Below, in pieces: positions 34,185 to 44,106 of a stretch of 64,000 bases of DNA. The DNA comes from Rossellomorea marisflavi (GTDB lineage: Bacteria; Bacillota; Bacilli; Bacillales; Bacillaceae_B), in the NCBI RefSeq assembly GCF_022170785.1, contig NZ_CP081870.1, positions 4,154,001-4,218,000 on the forward strand, written 5' to 3'. The translations under genes and the position numbers were made by a program. The notes below the pieces were generated by a model. It did not search any database. It was given only the letters and a program-made list of their open reading frames with translations, and was not told where the DNA came from. Within the stretch, counting starts at the first letter, position 1. Each line of letters opens with the position of its first letter.

Positions 34185-36095
34185 ATGTCAAATCAACACG
34201 TTAGGATTCAATTTCCAGATGGTCAACAACAAGAATTCCCACAAGGTGTCACACTGACCGATATCGCTCAGTCGATCAGCCCGGGCTTACGCAAAAAAGC
34301 CGTGGCAGGGAGTGTGAATGGAACGACGGTTGATTTGACACGACCGATTCTTGAGGACGCTGACATTGCCATTTACGATGCAGGTTCTCAGGAGGGAATC
34401 GGTGTCTTACGCCACTCGGCTGCCCATATCCTTGCCCAGGCGATCATACGACTGTATCCGGACGCCTCTTTCGGAGTAGGACCGGTGATCGAGAACGGAT
34501 TCTATTATGATATCGATATAGAAAAAGCTTTAGTCCCGGAGGATCTGGTGGAGATCGAGGACATGATGGGACAGATCGTTCAAGAGGATCTTCTTGTCCT
34601 CCGAAAAGAAGTGACAAAGGATGAGGCGCAGGACCTTTTCTCTCATGATCCATTGAAACTGGAACTGCTTGAAGATATTCCTGCCGGTGAAGCCATAACT
34701 GTTTACCAACAAGGGGATTTCTATGATTTATGCCGTGGCCCCCATGCGCCATCCACTGGCAAGGTGAAGCACTTCAAGCTTATGAGTGCCTCAGGGGCAT
34801 ACTGGCGCGGGGACAGCGACAACCGTATGCTTCAACGGATCTACGGGGTTGCCTTTGCGTCGAATAAGGAAATGGAGGAGCACTTCCTTTTTCTAAAAGA
34901 GGCGGAAAAACGGAATCACCGTAAGCTCGGGAAGGAGCTCGACCTGTTCATGTTCTCTGAAGAAGCTCCGGGGATGCCCTTTTACTTGGCGAACGGACAG
35001 TTGATCCGGAATGAGCTGGAATCCTTCTTAAGAGACCTCCAGACATCGTACGATTATCAGGAAGTACGCACTCCCCTGATGATGAATCAGCGCCTTTGGG
35101 AGCAGTCCGGCCACTGGGATCATTATAAAGAAAATATGTACTTCACTCAGGTCGACGATCAATCGTTTGCCCTGAAGCCCATGAACTGCCCTGGACATAT
35201 GTTGATCTTCAAGAATGGTCTCCGCTCCTACCGGGACCTGCCGATCCGAATGGCAGAGTTCGGTCAAGTACATCGACATGAGTTCAGCGGGGCCCTCAAT
35301 GGCTTATTGCGCGTCCGTAGCTTCTGTCAGGATGACGCCCATATCTTTGTGACCCCGGAACAGATCGAGGCAGAAGTGTCCCTAGCCTTGAAGATCATCG
35401 ATCATGTGTATCGGGTATTCGGCTTCAGCTACGAAATCGAGCTCTCCACTCGGCCGGATGACTTCATGGGACATCCTGATCTTTGGGACCAAGCAGAGTC
35501 TGCTCTGGAGAACGTATTAAAGAAAATCGGTTATCCATACAAAATCAATGAAGGAGACGGGGCTTTCTACGGACCGAAGATCGATATCCACATCAGGGAT
35601 GCCATCAAGCGCAGCCATCAGTGCGCGACAGTCCAGCTCGACTTCCAGCTTCCCGAGAAGTTCGATCTGACATACGTGAATGAAGAAAACGAGAAAGTGC
35701 GCCCAGTCGTCATCCATCGTGCCGTCTTCGGTTCCATAGATCGCTTCCTCGGCATCCTGATCGAGCACTTTGGAGGAGCGTTCCCCCTTTGGCTCGCGCC
35801 TAAGCAGGTCGAGGTCATCCACGTTTCGGATGCGCACACGCCATATGCCGAAAGCGTTGTGCTGAAACTTCGCCAGGCATGAATCCGTACCTCTTTGAAT
35901 AATAGGAGTGAAAAGCTGGGGAAGAAGATCCGCGAAGGACAAATGCGAAAAGTTCCATATATTCTTGTGCTTGGAGATAAAGAGAAAGAGAGTGGCTCCG
36001 TCACCGTCCGGCGCTATGGAAGCGAGAAGCTTGAGGAATACCCCGTAAATGATTTCGTTGAAAAGGTAAGAGATCAGATCCGCGACAAGCAATGA
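34185..36095 (+). pseudogene. thrS: Threonyl-tRNA synthetase with in-frame TGA (ThrS/ThrZ-like)
   Basis: A 636-codon gene of usual ThrRS length: N-terminal TGS and editing domains (HSAAH motif), catalytic core with NCPGH (Zn Cys) and VHRHEFSGALNGLLRVR, motif 3 VIHRAVFGSIDRFLG. The anticodon-binding domain begins at about residue 540. Codon 566 is TGA at 35880-35882. Downstream, in the same frame, NRSEKLGKKIREGQM, VPYILVLGDKE and the usual C-terminus run to 36095, so one base change (GGA to TGA in a QAGIR-type motif) is the simplest cause. The first product would be 565 aa without most of the anticodon domain. The start at 34185 has AAGGAG 11 nt upstream. Confidence 0.85.
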
Positions 36096-36179
36096 TGGGA
36101 AAGTCGCCTTGTTGAATGCCAAAAAGTAGCGTATCCTAAAAAGATAAAGCTGCCTCAATCCAACAAGGAAGGTGTCAAC

Positions 36180-36983
36180 ATGACTGTTTCTCTTATCATG
36201 TTCGGCTTGATCGGGATTCTGATCGGGATTCTCTCAAGTATGTTCGGTTTCGGTGGGGGCTTCGTCGTAGTACCGGTGCTGTATGCATTCCTGCCCGACA
36301 CGATCCCTCATGAATACCTCATGCACACAGCCATCGGATCATCCCTTGCCGTCATGATCATCAACTCATTCAACTCAACCTATAATCACTCAAGAAAAGG
36401 AAACATCAAGTGGTCTGTCTTCAAGAAGCTGGCCTGGTTCGTTGCGATTGGATCGCTCATCGGTGGAATCGTGGCCATCTTCATCGACAGCGAGGTGCTG
36501 CGATACCTCTTCATCGCCCTGCTCTCCTATATCCTGATAAGCAATTTGGTGAAGAAGACGTTCACCTCGGATCGGGAGGACGATGACTTTGAGCTTCCAG
36601 GAAAAAAGGCTGCGACTGTCTTCGGTACAGGGATCGGATTCATCTCCACCCTCCTCGGCATCGGTGGGAGCGTCATGACCATCCCGTTTCTCCGGAAACA
36701 TGGCATGCGCATGCTGAATGCTGTCGCACTGGCGACCCCACTCGGTCTCCCCATTGCCATTGTAGGGGCAATCAGCTACTTGGTTTCAGGTTTGCAGGTA
36801 GACCATATGCCTGCATCCACAATTGGATTCATTTATCTCCCTGCTCTTGTAGGTTTCACGATAGGGGGGTTCATCGGGGTCCCATTCGGAAGAAAATGGG
36901 CACAGAAGCTGCCTGACGGAATCTTTTCAAAAGCCTATCTTGCCATACTGGCCGTCGTGATCATCATGATGATTGTGGCGTAA
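36180..36983 (+). CDS. TSUP-family permease (TauE/SafE)
   Basis: A 267-aa membrane protein with about eight TM helices. The two GFGGGFV and GIGGSVMTIP motifs are characteristic of TSUP proteins, which export sulfur-containing anions or other organic acids. GGAAGGTG lies 5-7 nt before the ATG. It is a single gene between the ThrRS gene and a strong terminator. Confidence 0.9.
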   Translation: MTVSLIMFGLIGILIGILSSMFGFGGGFVVVPVLYAFLPDTIPHEYLMHTAIGSSLAVMIINSFNSTYNHSRKGNIKWSVFKKLAWFVAIGSLIGGIVAIFIDSEVLRYLFIALLSYILISNLVKKTFTSDREDDDFELPGKKAATVFGTGIGFISTLLGIGGSVMTIPFLRKHGMRMLNAVALATPLGLPIAIVGAISYLVSGLQVDHMPASTIGFIYLPALVGFTIGGFIGVPFGRKWAQKLPDGIFSKAYLAILAVVIIMMIVA

Positions 36984-37033
36984 ATAAAACGGGGACGAAT
37001 CCGGTGCTGACCTGCACCGGATTCGTCCCCGTT
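36984..37033. terminator. Strong bidirectional terminator
   Basis: Perfect 17-bp or longer stem (CGGGGACGAATCCGGTG / CACCGGATTCGTCCCCG) with A run before and T run after. The GGGGACG start is shared with the hairpin at 22791-22835. Confidence 0.9.
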
Positions 37034-37036
37034 TTT

Positions 37037-38095
37037 TTATCCTTTATTCAGTTGGAAAAGGCCCGCTTCCTTGGCAGAGCGGATGGCGATATATACGAAT
37101 GGTCCAAGGATCAGCCCCATCACTCCGAAGAAGACGAATCCGAAGTACATGGTCAACACGGTCGGCAAGGCAGCAAGGCCGATCGAGTCCCCAAGGATCT
37201 TCGGCTCGATGGCACGGCGGACGATGGTGATCACAGCCGCGAGAACGATCAAAGCCAGTCCTCCGTTCATGTCTCCCAGAATCATGGCGAGTAGGCCCCA
37301 TGGCGCAAGCACCAGTGCCGGTCCCACATAAAGGGGGATGATATCGACGAGCCAGATAATGATGCTCATGATGAGAGCAACCTTTGGCGAGATGAATAAT
37401 AATGCGATGTAGGTGATCAGGAATACTCCGATACTCAAGATGAATTGAGCCTTCCAGTACCCCATGAACACTTTGCTCATCTTCTGGAATACAAAGCGAA
37501 GTTTACCCGATGTTTCCGGCTTGAAGAAATTGAAGAACATATTCAAAAGCTTCGGCAGATCCAGACTGAAGAGGAAAAAGGTGATGAGATAGATCAGAGT
37601 GACAAATACCATATTTGGAATTGACTGAAGCGCTGAACCGATGGCATTGATCAGCTGCGAAGTCAGATGCACGGCTGTGTCGGTCAGTCCTTGGGACTGT
37701 TTCTCGATCTCTTTGACAATCCGATCACCCTGCGGGACTTCATCGATGAATTCATTGAAGCGGATCACCTGATCATTGACAAAAATCTGAATATCCTTTG
37801 CGTAGACCGGAATATTCAACGACCATTCATACAAGGAATTAAACACCCTTGTCACCGTGAAATACAGTCCCCATGCACACACGAGCATGAACGTGGTGAA
37901 GACGATGATGACTGGTAGGAGACGTTTCTCAGATTTAAGGAGCTTCTTCACCCACTTGACAAGCGGTTCCATGACCATGGCTGTCAAAAGGGCAAGGAAT
38001 ATGGGGAGGAACACCGAAAAGTAAATATACACAAACACAAAAGCAACAAGGAGAAGCACAAACATGATGACGCGTTTAACTAGAACTCGATTCAA
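37037..38095 (-). CDS. AI-2E/PerM-family membrane protein
   Basis: A 352-aa protein with eight predicted TM helices in two groups (residues ~10-95 and 155-330) and a soluble loop in between. AI-2E motifs include YVGPALVLAPWGL and MYFGFVFFGVMGLILGP. Members are linked to AI-2 export or Na+/Li+ efflux; the substrate cannot be assigned here. The TTG start at 38095 has AAGGAAGG 10 nt upstream. Confidence 0.85.
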   Translation of the reverse strand: MNRVLVKRVIMFVLLLVAFVFVYIYFSVFLPIFLALLTAMVMEPLVKWVKKLLKSEKRLLPVIIVFTTFMLVCAWGLYFTVTRVFNSLYEWSLNIPVYAKDIQIFVNDQVIRFNEFIDEVPQGDRIVKEIEKQSQGLTDTAVHLTSQLINAIGSALQSIPNMVFVTLIYLITFFLFSLDLPKLLNMFFNFFKPETSGKLRFVFQKMSKVFMGYWKAQFILSIGVFLITYIALLFISPKVALIMSIIIWLVDIIPLYVGPALVLAPWGLLAMILGDMNGGLALIVLAAVITIVRRAIEPKILGDSIGLAALPTVLTMYFGFVFFGVMGLILGPFVYIAIRSAKEAGLFQLNKG

Positions 38096-38256
38096 CTATC
38101 AATAACCTTCCTTCTGAGAGCCAATAGGCAACTGCCACTATAGTACTTTAATTCTAAAGTGTATAGGAAGGAAAGTAAATCTTTAGTAAAAATCGAAATC
38201 TCAATGAAACCTGTTTAGTGGTCCATCCGTAAATAAGTGCAAAGGAGTTGATCAAC

Positions 38257-38475
38257 GTGGTGGCTTGTACAAGCTGTCAGAATAAATGGAAGGGACGAGA
38301 TATTTGGAGGCTTGGTTTCTCCAAAGAAGGAAAAAGCTGTCCTCACTGTGGTACCACCCAATATATTTCTGCCGAGTCGCAGAGGATGATGAGCCTGGGA
38401 TTCATCAGTGTGGTGGCCATTCTGCTTTTCCCTTTCATCATCAAGCTGAGCGGAGAGAAAGAGCCCCTCTGGTGA
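38257..38475 (+). CDS. Small zinc-ribbon membrane protein (TIGR04104-like)
   Basis: A 72-aa protein with two CxxC pairs (CTSC and CPHC) that can form a zinc ribbon, then one C-terminal TM helix. This matches the TIGR04104 putative zinc-finger group in Bacillus, whose function is unknown. GTG 38257 has AAAGGAG 9 nt before; TTG 38248 is too close to that site. Confidence 0.75.
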   Translation: MVACTSCQNKWKGRDIWRLGFSKEGKSCPHCGTTQYISAESQRMMSLGFISVVAILLFPFIIKLSGEKEPLW

Positions 38476-38514
38476 ATCTGAACCGGCATGATCGGTAAGG
38501 GATCGCGCCGGTTT

Positions 38515-39321
38515 CTATAATTCTTTGAGAATGGACGAAACAATATGTTTGGAGTCCCATTCTCCTCTGGAAAATGACATGATCGGGTACTTTTTCGGGA
38601 ACATAGTCTGTTGAATCTCATTGACTCCAAGGCCCTCATGATGCAGGGCCGTCACCTTTTCCTTAATTTTTGTTAAGTACTCAAGCTTCAGCTTCATGGC
38701 TTTTTTTCCATTCTTCACGTAGCCTGCATGACAGCAGAACATCTCGTCGAAGTCATACGTGAGTATTTCTCTGATCGAGCGGATGATGGCAGGTATGCTT
38801 TCTTCCCGCAGTACAATTTTCGTTTTAGGAGAAACGTAGAGGTCCCCCGAGAATAGTTGCCCGGTTGACTCTTTCAGGAATGAAACGTGATCGGCGGCAT
38901 GTCCCGGAGTGGAGATGACCTTAAACACATCCCGTCCGGAATGGATGACCTCAGGCAACGGCTCTGATTGGAATGCAGGACGTTTACCCCAGAATACCCG
39001 TCTGTAAAAGGGGTAGGTTGCCTTTTCCTTACATTCCTTACGGTAAAGAGGATTCATCAAGACCGGGATTCCTTTGCTGTTACAATAAGAGGCGTTTCCT
39101 ATATGATCCTCATGATGGTGCGTGATCAAGACCATTTCGGGATTCACCTCATCAATGAACGGTCGGAAATGGCTACGCAACGAATGCGAACCGGTATCAA
39201 TCAGGACATCGCCGGCTGCAAACGCATAGCAATTCAATTGAACTCTGAATGCTTCTTGTCTACACTCGAACAATCGAACTCCTGATTGCTCACTTTGACA
39301 TGATTTTTGTTTAAAAAGCAC
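38515..39321 (-). CDS. MBL-fold metallohydrolase
   Basis: A 268-aa metallo-beta-lactamase-fold hydrolase. Metal ligands are visible: HHHEDH, TPGHAADH (third His), SGDLYV (bridging Asp) and a C-terminal His. The Glu in HHxEDH is a variant of the usual HxHxDH. The substrate is not evident. A GTG start (39321) has GGGGAGGG upstream. It stands alone. Confidence 0.85.
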   Translation of the reverse strand: MLFKQKSCQSEQSGVRLFECRQEAFRVQLNCYAFAAGDVLIDTGSHSLRSHFRPFIDEVNPEMVLITHHHEDHIGNASYCNSKGIPVLMNPLYRKECKEKATYPFYRRVFWGKRPAFQSEPLPEVIHSGRDVFKVISTPGHAADHVSFLKESTGQLFSGDLYVSPKTKIVLREESIPAIIRSIREILTYDFDEMFCCHAGYVKNGKKAMKLKLEYLTKIKEKVTALHHEGLGVNEIQQTMFPKKYPIMSFSRGEWDSKHIVSSILKEL

Positions 39322-39430
39322 GTAGAACCCTCCCCGTCATTTCTCTTTTCTCTACTGTACCACATGAATGAATAATCACTCACTTTTTCAGAAGAAAAAG
39401 AAGCAGGAATCTCCCCACTCCTTTCATGAC

Positions 39431-40132
39431 TTACTTGAAATAAAAATGATGCAGGATGAGCGCCACCAGTGCCTCGAGGTCACGGTTCCCGACTTCCATG
39501 ACCGAAACGTTACTCACCGTATGATTCCGCTTCAAAGTGCCGATTGCAGCATCACCCGAATGCACCGATATCGTCGAGGTGACCGGATTGGTAATCGTTT
39601 GAAGCGTCCGCTCTCTGATGCGGAATTCGATTACTTCCTTCCGTTTGCCTATCCCCTTTGAGTTCGCCAGTGTCTCCGCTTGGCCGATCAGCTTTCCGTT
39701 CCGAACGATTTCCCAATGCTCCTTCATGGAAAACCGGCGTTCCCGGTACCATTTAACCTGATAGAGATCTCCATCAATCTTGATCTCCAAGGAGACGTAC
39801 CAGTTAGAACTGACCATCTCTCCGATGATGAAACGGCGCTTGCTCTCGTAATATCGCTTAAGATACCCTCTTTTTTGATTTCCTTCGAATAAAGGCTTCG
39901 GGACGGAGAAGGACCGTTGAAGGTGATAAAAGCTCCACCCCTTCACATCCTTCGGAACGTATGCCTGCTCTCTCTTTTCGATATGTTTGGTCAATACATA
40001 CAGAATAAGGGCTCCGACGGGAAAAAGGAGGGCCGCTCCCAACAGCTCGGGATCAACGGCATCGAAGACAAGATAGCGGAACAAGGCCACGACCATGACC
40101 ATGACAAAATAAAAGAGTAATTGGATCAACAT
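39431..40132 (-). CDS. Hypothetical membrane protein
   Basis: A 233-aa protein with two N-terminal TM helices (about 5-22 and 30-48) and a soluble C-terminal domain (YQVKWYRERRF, IEFRIRERTLQT). No family recognised. It is 11 bp downstream of the Crp-like gene, so it may be in its operon. TAGGGAAA lies just before the ATG, a weak site. Confidence 0.6.
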   Translation of the reverse strand: MLIQLLFYFVMVMVVALFRYLVFDAVDPELLGAALLFPVGALILYVLTKHIEKREQAYVPKDVKGWSFYHLQRSFSVPKPLFEGNQKRGYLKRYYESKRRFIIGEMVSSNWYVSLEIKIDGDLYQVKWYRERRFSMKEHWEIVRNGKLIGQAETLANSKGIGKRKEVIEFRIRERTLQTITNPVTSTISVHSGDAAIGTLKRNHTVSNVSVMEVGNRDLEALVALILHHFYFK

Positions 40133-40143
40133 TTTCCCTACTT

Positions 40144-40818
40144 TCAGCTTTCATTTCTCAGAAGTTCGGCCAGGACCTCAAGTGCCCTGGCATCGATGAT
40201 GATGTAACGGGTTCCTTCTTTCCTGATGTATCCTTTTTGTGTAAAGGATGAGAGCACATGAAGGAGATGTCTGTACGAAACGCCAAGGAAATCGCAGACC
40301 GTCACGTGCTTCTCTTTATAGACAGTACCGTCCGCCGTCTGGAGGATGAAATCGGCCAGTCGATTCTCGAGTGGAAAAGACAGGGTTTGAGAATACTTGG
40401 CCGACATGGCAGTCGCCTTCAACGTAAGGAACTTGGTCAACTCCCTCAAGAACGTGGCGTCTTCTAGCAGCTGATCGCGGAATGATTCGAGTGGAACAGC
40501 ATAGCAGACCGTTCTTGTAAGTGCCTGGATTCCCTTAGAATAATATACTTCGTTCACAAGCTCCATCTCACCGATGAAGTCATGGGCATTCACAAAGTTG
40601 ATCAAGGAGACTTTTCCGTTGGAATATGTCACATAGATTTTCGCCTTTCCTTCGATTACATAATAAAAATAGTCCGGCCTTGTCCCTTCCCGGATCAGCC
40701 ATTCATCACGCTCGAACACGTGGACTTCCAGATGCCGTTCCATGGGAAAGGAAAAGAAGGACCCTATGGAATGACGTTTCATGATGCTTTGTCTTGTGGA
40801 ACCTGTGATTTTCTTCAT
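40144..40818 (-). CDS. Crp/Fnr-family regulator (YeiL-like)
   Basis: A 224-aa regulator. A cyclic-nucleotide-binding beta-roll (residues ~30-130; YYVIEGKAKIYV) precedes a winged helix (VTVCDFLGVSYRHLLHVLSSF in part). No Fe-S cysteine cluster like Fnr. E. coli YeiL-type proteins are the closest type I recall. The ATG at 40818 has GGAAGGTAA upstream, which overlaps the stop of the small peptide gene 40824-40928; translation may be coupled. Confidence 0.85.
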   Translation of the reverse strand: MKKITGSTRQSIMKRHSIGSFFSFPMERHLEVHVFERDEWLIREGTRPDYFYYVIEGKAKIYVTYSNGKVSLINFVNAHDFIGEMELVNEVYYSKGIQALTRTVCYAVPLESFRDQLLEDATFLRELTKFLTLKATAMSAKYSQTLSFPLENRLADFILQTADGTVYKEKHVTVCDFLGVSYRHLLHVLSSFTQKGYIRKEGTRYIIIDARALEVLAELLRNES

Positions 40819-40823
40819 GGCAC

Positions 40824-40928
40824 TTACCTTCCTTTTTTCCACAATGTATAAAGAAGAAAGGTGATCAGGATCATAAATACGAGTCCAACTCCCACTAACG
40901 TATCAAGGATGAAGTCGATTCTTCCCAC
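40824..40928 (-). CDS. Small membrane peptide coupled to the Crp-like gene
   Basis: An open frame encodes about 31-34 residues with one TM helix (VGVGLVFMILITFLLY) and a basic end (WKKGR). It ends in the ribosome binding site of the Crp-like gene. Start unclear: GTG at 40928 overlaps GGAG; an ATC at 40919 is ideally spaced (8 nt) from GGAGG but unusual. No family recognised. Confidence 0.4.
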   Translation of the reverse strand: MGRIDFILDTLVGVGLVFMILITFLLYTLWKKGR

Positions 40929-41060
40929 CTCCAGTTATAATATCTAAAATCTACCATAGTCATAAGGGGGGTGGAAAGACGTGTTTTTCTCAGAATGTGA
41001 GATTTCTCATATTTTTTTGCCGTTCTCCTTGGTATGATGCAATCAAATGGAGGAATCGAC

Positions 41061-42242
41061 ATGAATACACAACGCTGGATGAGTAGACAATTTTTCACCT
41101 TTTATCTTACATGGGGGATCTTCCTGCCGTATTGGACGGGCTGGATGATCAACTCGAAGGGGGTAACGGTGGCAGAGGCAAGCTTGATCATGAGTCTTGG
41201 GCTCGTGATCCGAGGACTCTCCACCCTGTTCGCCTTCCCCTATCTTTCTTCTAAATTCAGCAGCAAGATGCTTTTGAACGGCATGGGGATCGGGACCTTT
41301 CTCGCCATCCTTCTTTGCATCCCGGCAAGTTCCTACTGGACCCTCATGGCTGTTGTCCTGCTGCTGCACTTCTTCTATCCTACGCTCATGCCTGCACTCG
41401 ACACGGCGGCCGGTGTCCTTGTGCAGAACAAACAGCTGAAGCATTACGGGAAAAGCCGCTCGTGGGGGTCCCTCGGCTTCGTCATCGGTGGACTGATCCT
41501 CACACTGTTCACAAGTAAGCTTGGCGATGGGGTCATCATCTGGGCCTTATTAATCGGGCTGTTTCTCTTGCTCGGACTCGGGATGCTGAAGGCTCCAGAT
41601 ATCCTGTCGAATAAGCCGAAGCCCTTGCCGGCCGTCCGAGGGGCCATGCTCAAGCTGTTCAAGGTGAAACATTTCGGCCTTGTCCTTGTCATCGTCATCC
41701 TGCTACAAGCTGCCCATGCGTCTTACTACAACTACGGGTACATCTTCCTTCAGGAAATCGATGCGCCAAAGTCCTGGATCGGGGCCATCATGAACATCGG
41801 GGTCATCGCTGAAATCCTGTTCTTCCTCGTGGCAGACCGCTTATTCCGGAACGTATCTGTCGGGACGATGCTTGCAACGGCCGCACTCGGTTCGACCGTC
41901 CGCTGGCTCCTTGTCTTCGCCTTCCCGAGCGTCGCCGTGTTCTCGGTTTCACAGCTTCTGCACGCCTGCTCATTTGCCATGGGACACTATGCGTTCATGC
42001 AGTATCTGATCAAGAACATCGCACCGAAGGACGTCCCGAAGGCGCAGGGCATCTATTCCGCCCTCGCCCTCAGCTGGAGCACCGCCATCTTCACCCTGTT
42101 TGGAGGATTTCTGTACGAAATCGATCCGCGCTACGCGTTTTTGGGAATGATCGTCTGCACCATCCCATCATTCATCATCGCACTCGTTTACCGGAAGATA
42201 CAGAAAAACGACCGGAGTGCCCAGTCGTCCCTTGCAAGTTGA
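41061..42242 (+). CDS. MFS transporter, HcaT/MFS_1_like
   Basis: A 393-aa permease with 12 TM helices of the MFS_1_like group (E. coli HcaT, B. subtilis YwbF), whose members may carry phenylpropionate or nucleosides. The basic motif KHYGKSRSWGSLGFVIGG, shown in part, marks the TM4-TM5 region. The ATG at 41061 has TGGAGGA 6 nt before; the ATG at 41034 lacks one. Substrate not known. Confidence 0.85.
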   Translation: MNTQRWMSRQFFTFYLTWGIFLPYWTGWMINSKGVTVAEASLIMSLGLVIRGLSTLFAFPYLSSKFSSKMLLNGMGIGTFLAILLCIPASSYWTLMAVVLLLHFFYPTLMPALDTAAGVLVQNKQLKHYGKSRSWGSLGFVIGGLILTLFTSKLGDGVIIWALLIGLFLLLGLGMLKAPDILSNKPKPLPAVRGAMLKLFKVKHFGLVLVIVILLQAAHASYYNYGYIFLQEIDAPKSWIGAIMNIGVIAEILFFLVADRLFRNVSVGTMLATAALGSTVRWLLVFAFPSVAVFSVSQLLHACSFAMGHYAFMQYLIKNIAPKDVPKAQGIYSALALSWSTAIFTLFGGFLYEIDPRYAFLGMIVCTIPSFIIALVYRKIQKNDRSAQSSLAS

Positions 42243-42255
42243 TGGAGAGCATTAC

Positions 42256-42298
42256 AAAAAGGAATCCTTTGCCTGAGGAGGCGGGATTCCTTTTTTTG
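42256..42298 (+). terminator. Terminator after the MFS gene
   Basis: AAAGGAATCC / GGATTCCTTT stem with an inner GCCT/AGGC hairpin, then TTTTTTT. Confidence 0.85.
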
Positions 42299-42313
42299 TG
42301 TGTAATTAACAGC

Positions 42314-42583
42314 CTAATGGGCCACCGGATGCAGAAGCAGGTACACGGCCGTCACCATGCTCCCGATTCCGATCAATCCTAACAGGGCCATTGTTATCAT
42401 CCTGTTGATGCGATGCAACGTGAGCAGGCCATAATAAAGCACGGCTCCTACAACCAGGAAGAGTAGGAATCCCATCATCTCGTGCGAGCCCAATGGATGG
42501 AGAAGCAGATTCAAGGCAATTCCCCCGAAGATGAATGCCCCGGCTGAAGCCACTACCTTGCCGGGACTGACAAACTGTTCCAT
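42314..42583 (-). CDS. Small hypothetical membrane protein
   Basis: An 89-aa protein with three TM helices (about 10-28, 36-54, 63-84). No family recognised; it stands alone between the MFS gene and an XRE regulator. A moderate ribosome binding site (GGAGGTG) precedes the ATG. Confidence 0.6.
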   Translation of the reverse strand: MEQFVSPGKVVASAGAFIFGGIALNLLLHPLGSHEMMGFLLFLVVGAVLYYGLLTLHRINRMITMALLGLIGIGSMVTAVYLLLHPVAH

Positions 42584-42676
42584 GATTTCACCTCCGCCTG
42601 TCCTTCCATTTTATCCAGTATAACGGATTGGAGAGTCCCCCATCCACTTGGCGGTACCGGAATCACACATGGAGGA

Positions 42677-43000
42677 TCAAAAACGATTTAGAATCATCGA
42701 CACCAGTCCATACAGCATGCCAAATGCAGGGAAGATCACCCACCAGGGCCACATGCTCCTTACACTCCCCGTTTCCTTGATGATGATCCGCTCCTGAAAG
42801 CTTTTAACCCCTTTGATCAATTCATCAAGTGATATCTTATACAGATCGCTCAAAAGGATCAGATTATCCAGATCGGGGTAGCATTTTCCCGTTTCCCACT
42901 TCGATATCGACTGCCTTGAGATATTCAGCTTTGAAGCAACGTCATCCTGGGACAGCCTGCACTCTTCACGCTTTCTTTTTAAATTCCCGGCCAGTTCCAT
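42677..43000 (-). CDS. XRE-family regulator with a C-terminal TM helix
   Basis: A 107-aa protein with an XRE helix-turn-helix (residues ~5-60; LSQDDVASKLNISRQSISKWE in part) and one TM helix at the end (WPWWVIFPAFGMLYG), so it may be membrane-bound. Similar short proteins occur in Bacillus. The ATG at 43000 has AGGTGG about 11 nt upstream. Targets unknown. Confidence 0.8.
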   Translation of the reverse strand: MELAGNLKRKREECRLSQDDVASKLNISRQSISKWETGKCYPDLDNLILLSDLYKISLDELIKGVKSFQERIIIKETGSVRSMWPWWVIFPAFGMLYGLVSMILNRF

Positions 43001-43213
43001 TCCTATCAACCACCTGTTCATTTGTATGAATCCAGTATAATCCCACGTTCACGCCCCCGGAAGAAGTCATTGGTTGAACGTCCGCAACCTGTGGTTGCAT
43101 TCCAAAACTGCCATTCTTAAGAGCTGTATTCTCGTTTCATACTCCATATTCCTCCCATTGCTTGCTTTTGGGGTAGAATGGTAAAAACGATTTCTATGTA
43201 AAGGTGAGGGACT

Positions 43214-44041
43214 ATGAGAAAACGATTGAAGATCGGAGAAATATCCAAACTCTTCAAATTATCAAAACCGACGCTTCGCTATTATGACGAGATTGGATTA
43301 TTCAGCCCTAAATATACAGACGAACAGAATCAATACCGCTACTATGGCATCGAGCAGTTTGCCACGCTGGATGCCATCATCTTCCTGAGGAAGAACGGGT
43401 TTGCCATCAAGGATATCAAGGAACAGCTGGAGAAGCGGTCGCCCGAGGGGACCCTCGACCTCCTTCAACGGAAACTGGAGGAGACCAGGCAGGAGATCCG
43501 GGACCTGGAGATCATATCCCGCAAGATCCAGAACAAGATCACCACCATCAAAGAAGGACTGTCCCTCCTGACGGAAACGACTGTCACCATCAAGGAATTC
43601 AGCGCCCGTTCGATCACGTATTACTACAATGAAGGGCCCGTAGATATGATTGAGAAGATGGATGAGATCCATTTAAGCGATATGGAGAGGATCTCCCAGA
43701 TGTCCCACGTCTACGATGGATTTTTCACTGGGGACCTCGGCTTTGTCGTCGATTATCCGAGCTTGCATGAAGAAGGGCCGGTGAAATACAGCCGCATCTT
43801 CGACTTGAATGAAGACCATGCCTCGCCCCACTTCCTGAGAGGAGGTCTGTACGCCTGCTACCCCTATAAGGGGCCTTATGAAGACATAAAAGAAGCCCAT
43901 CTGCACGTACTCGACCATATCCATACTCACGGCTACATTGTCGACGGGGAGGCAATCGAGCTCTACATCCTCGATGAATCGGTTGTAAAGGATGAGAACG
44001 ATTACCTGACCATGATCCAGGTTCCGGTGAAAAGAAGATGA
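43214..44041 (+). CDS. MerR-family regulator with GyrI-like ligand domain (BmrR type)
   Basis: A 275-aa regulator: a MerR winged helix (residues 1-75; LSKPTLRYYDEIGLF), a coiled-coil helix (76-110), and a GyrI-like domain (about 125-275) that binds hydrophobic drugs in BmrR. It lies 65 bp before the MATE gene, so it probably activates this pump when a drug binds. The ATG is preceded by AGGTGAGG. Confidence 0.9.
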   Translation: MRKRLKIGEISKLFKLSKPTLRYYDEIGLFSPKYTDEQNQYRYYGIEQFATLDAIIFLRKNGFAIKDIKEQLEKRSPEGTLDLLQRKLEETRQEIRDLEIISRKIQNKITTIKEGLSLLTETTVTIKEFSARSITYYYNEGPVDMIEKMDEIHLSDMERISQMSHVYDGFFTGDLGFVVDYPSLHEEGPVKYSRIFDLNEDHASPHFLRGGLYACYPYKGPYEDIKEAHLHVLDHIHTHGYIVDGEAIELYILDESVVKDENDYLTMIQVPVKRR

Positions 44042-44106
44042 TTGACCTTCAAGCTGCTTGAACGTTTACAATGACTTCTATCACCATCAATGGAGGTCCA
44101 ATCACC

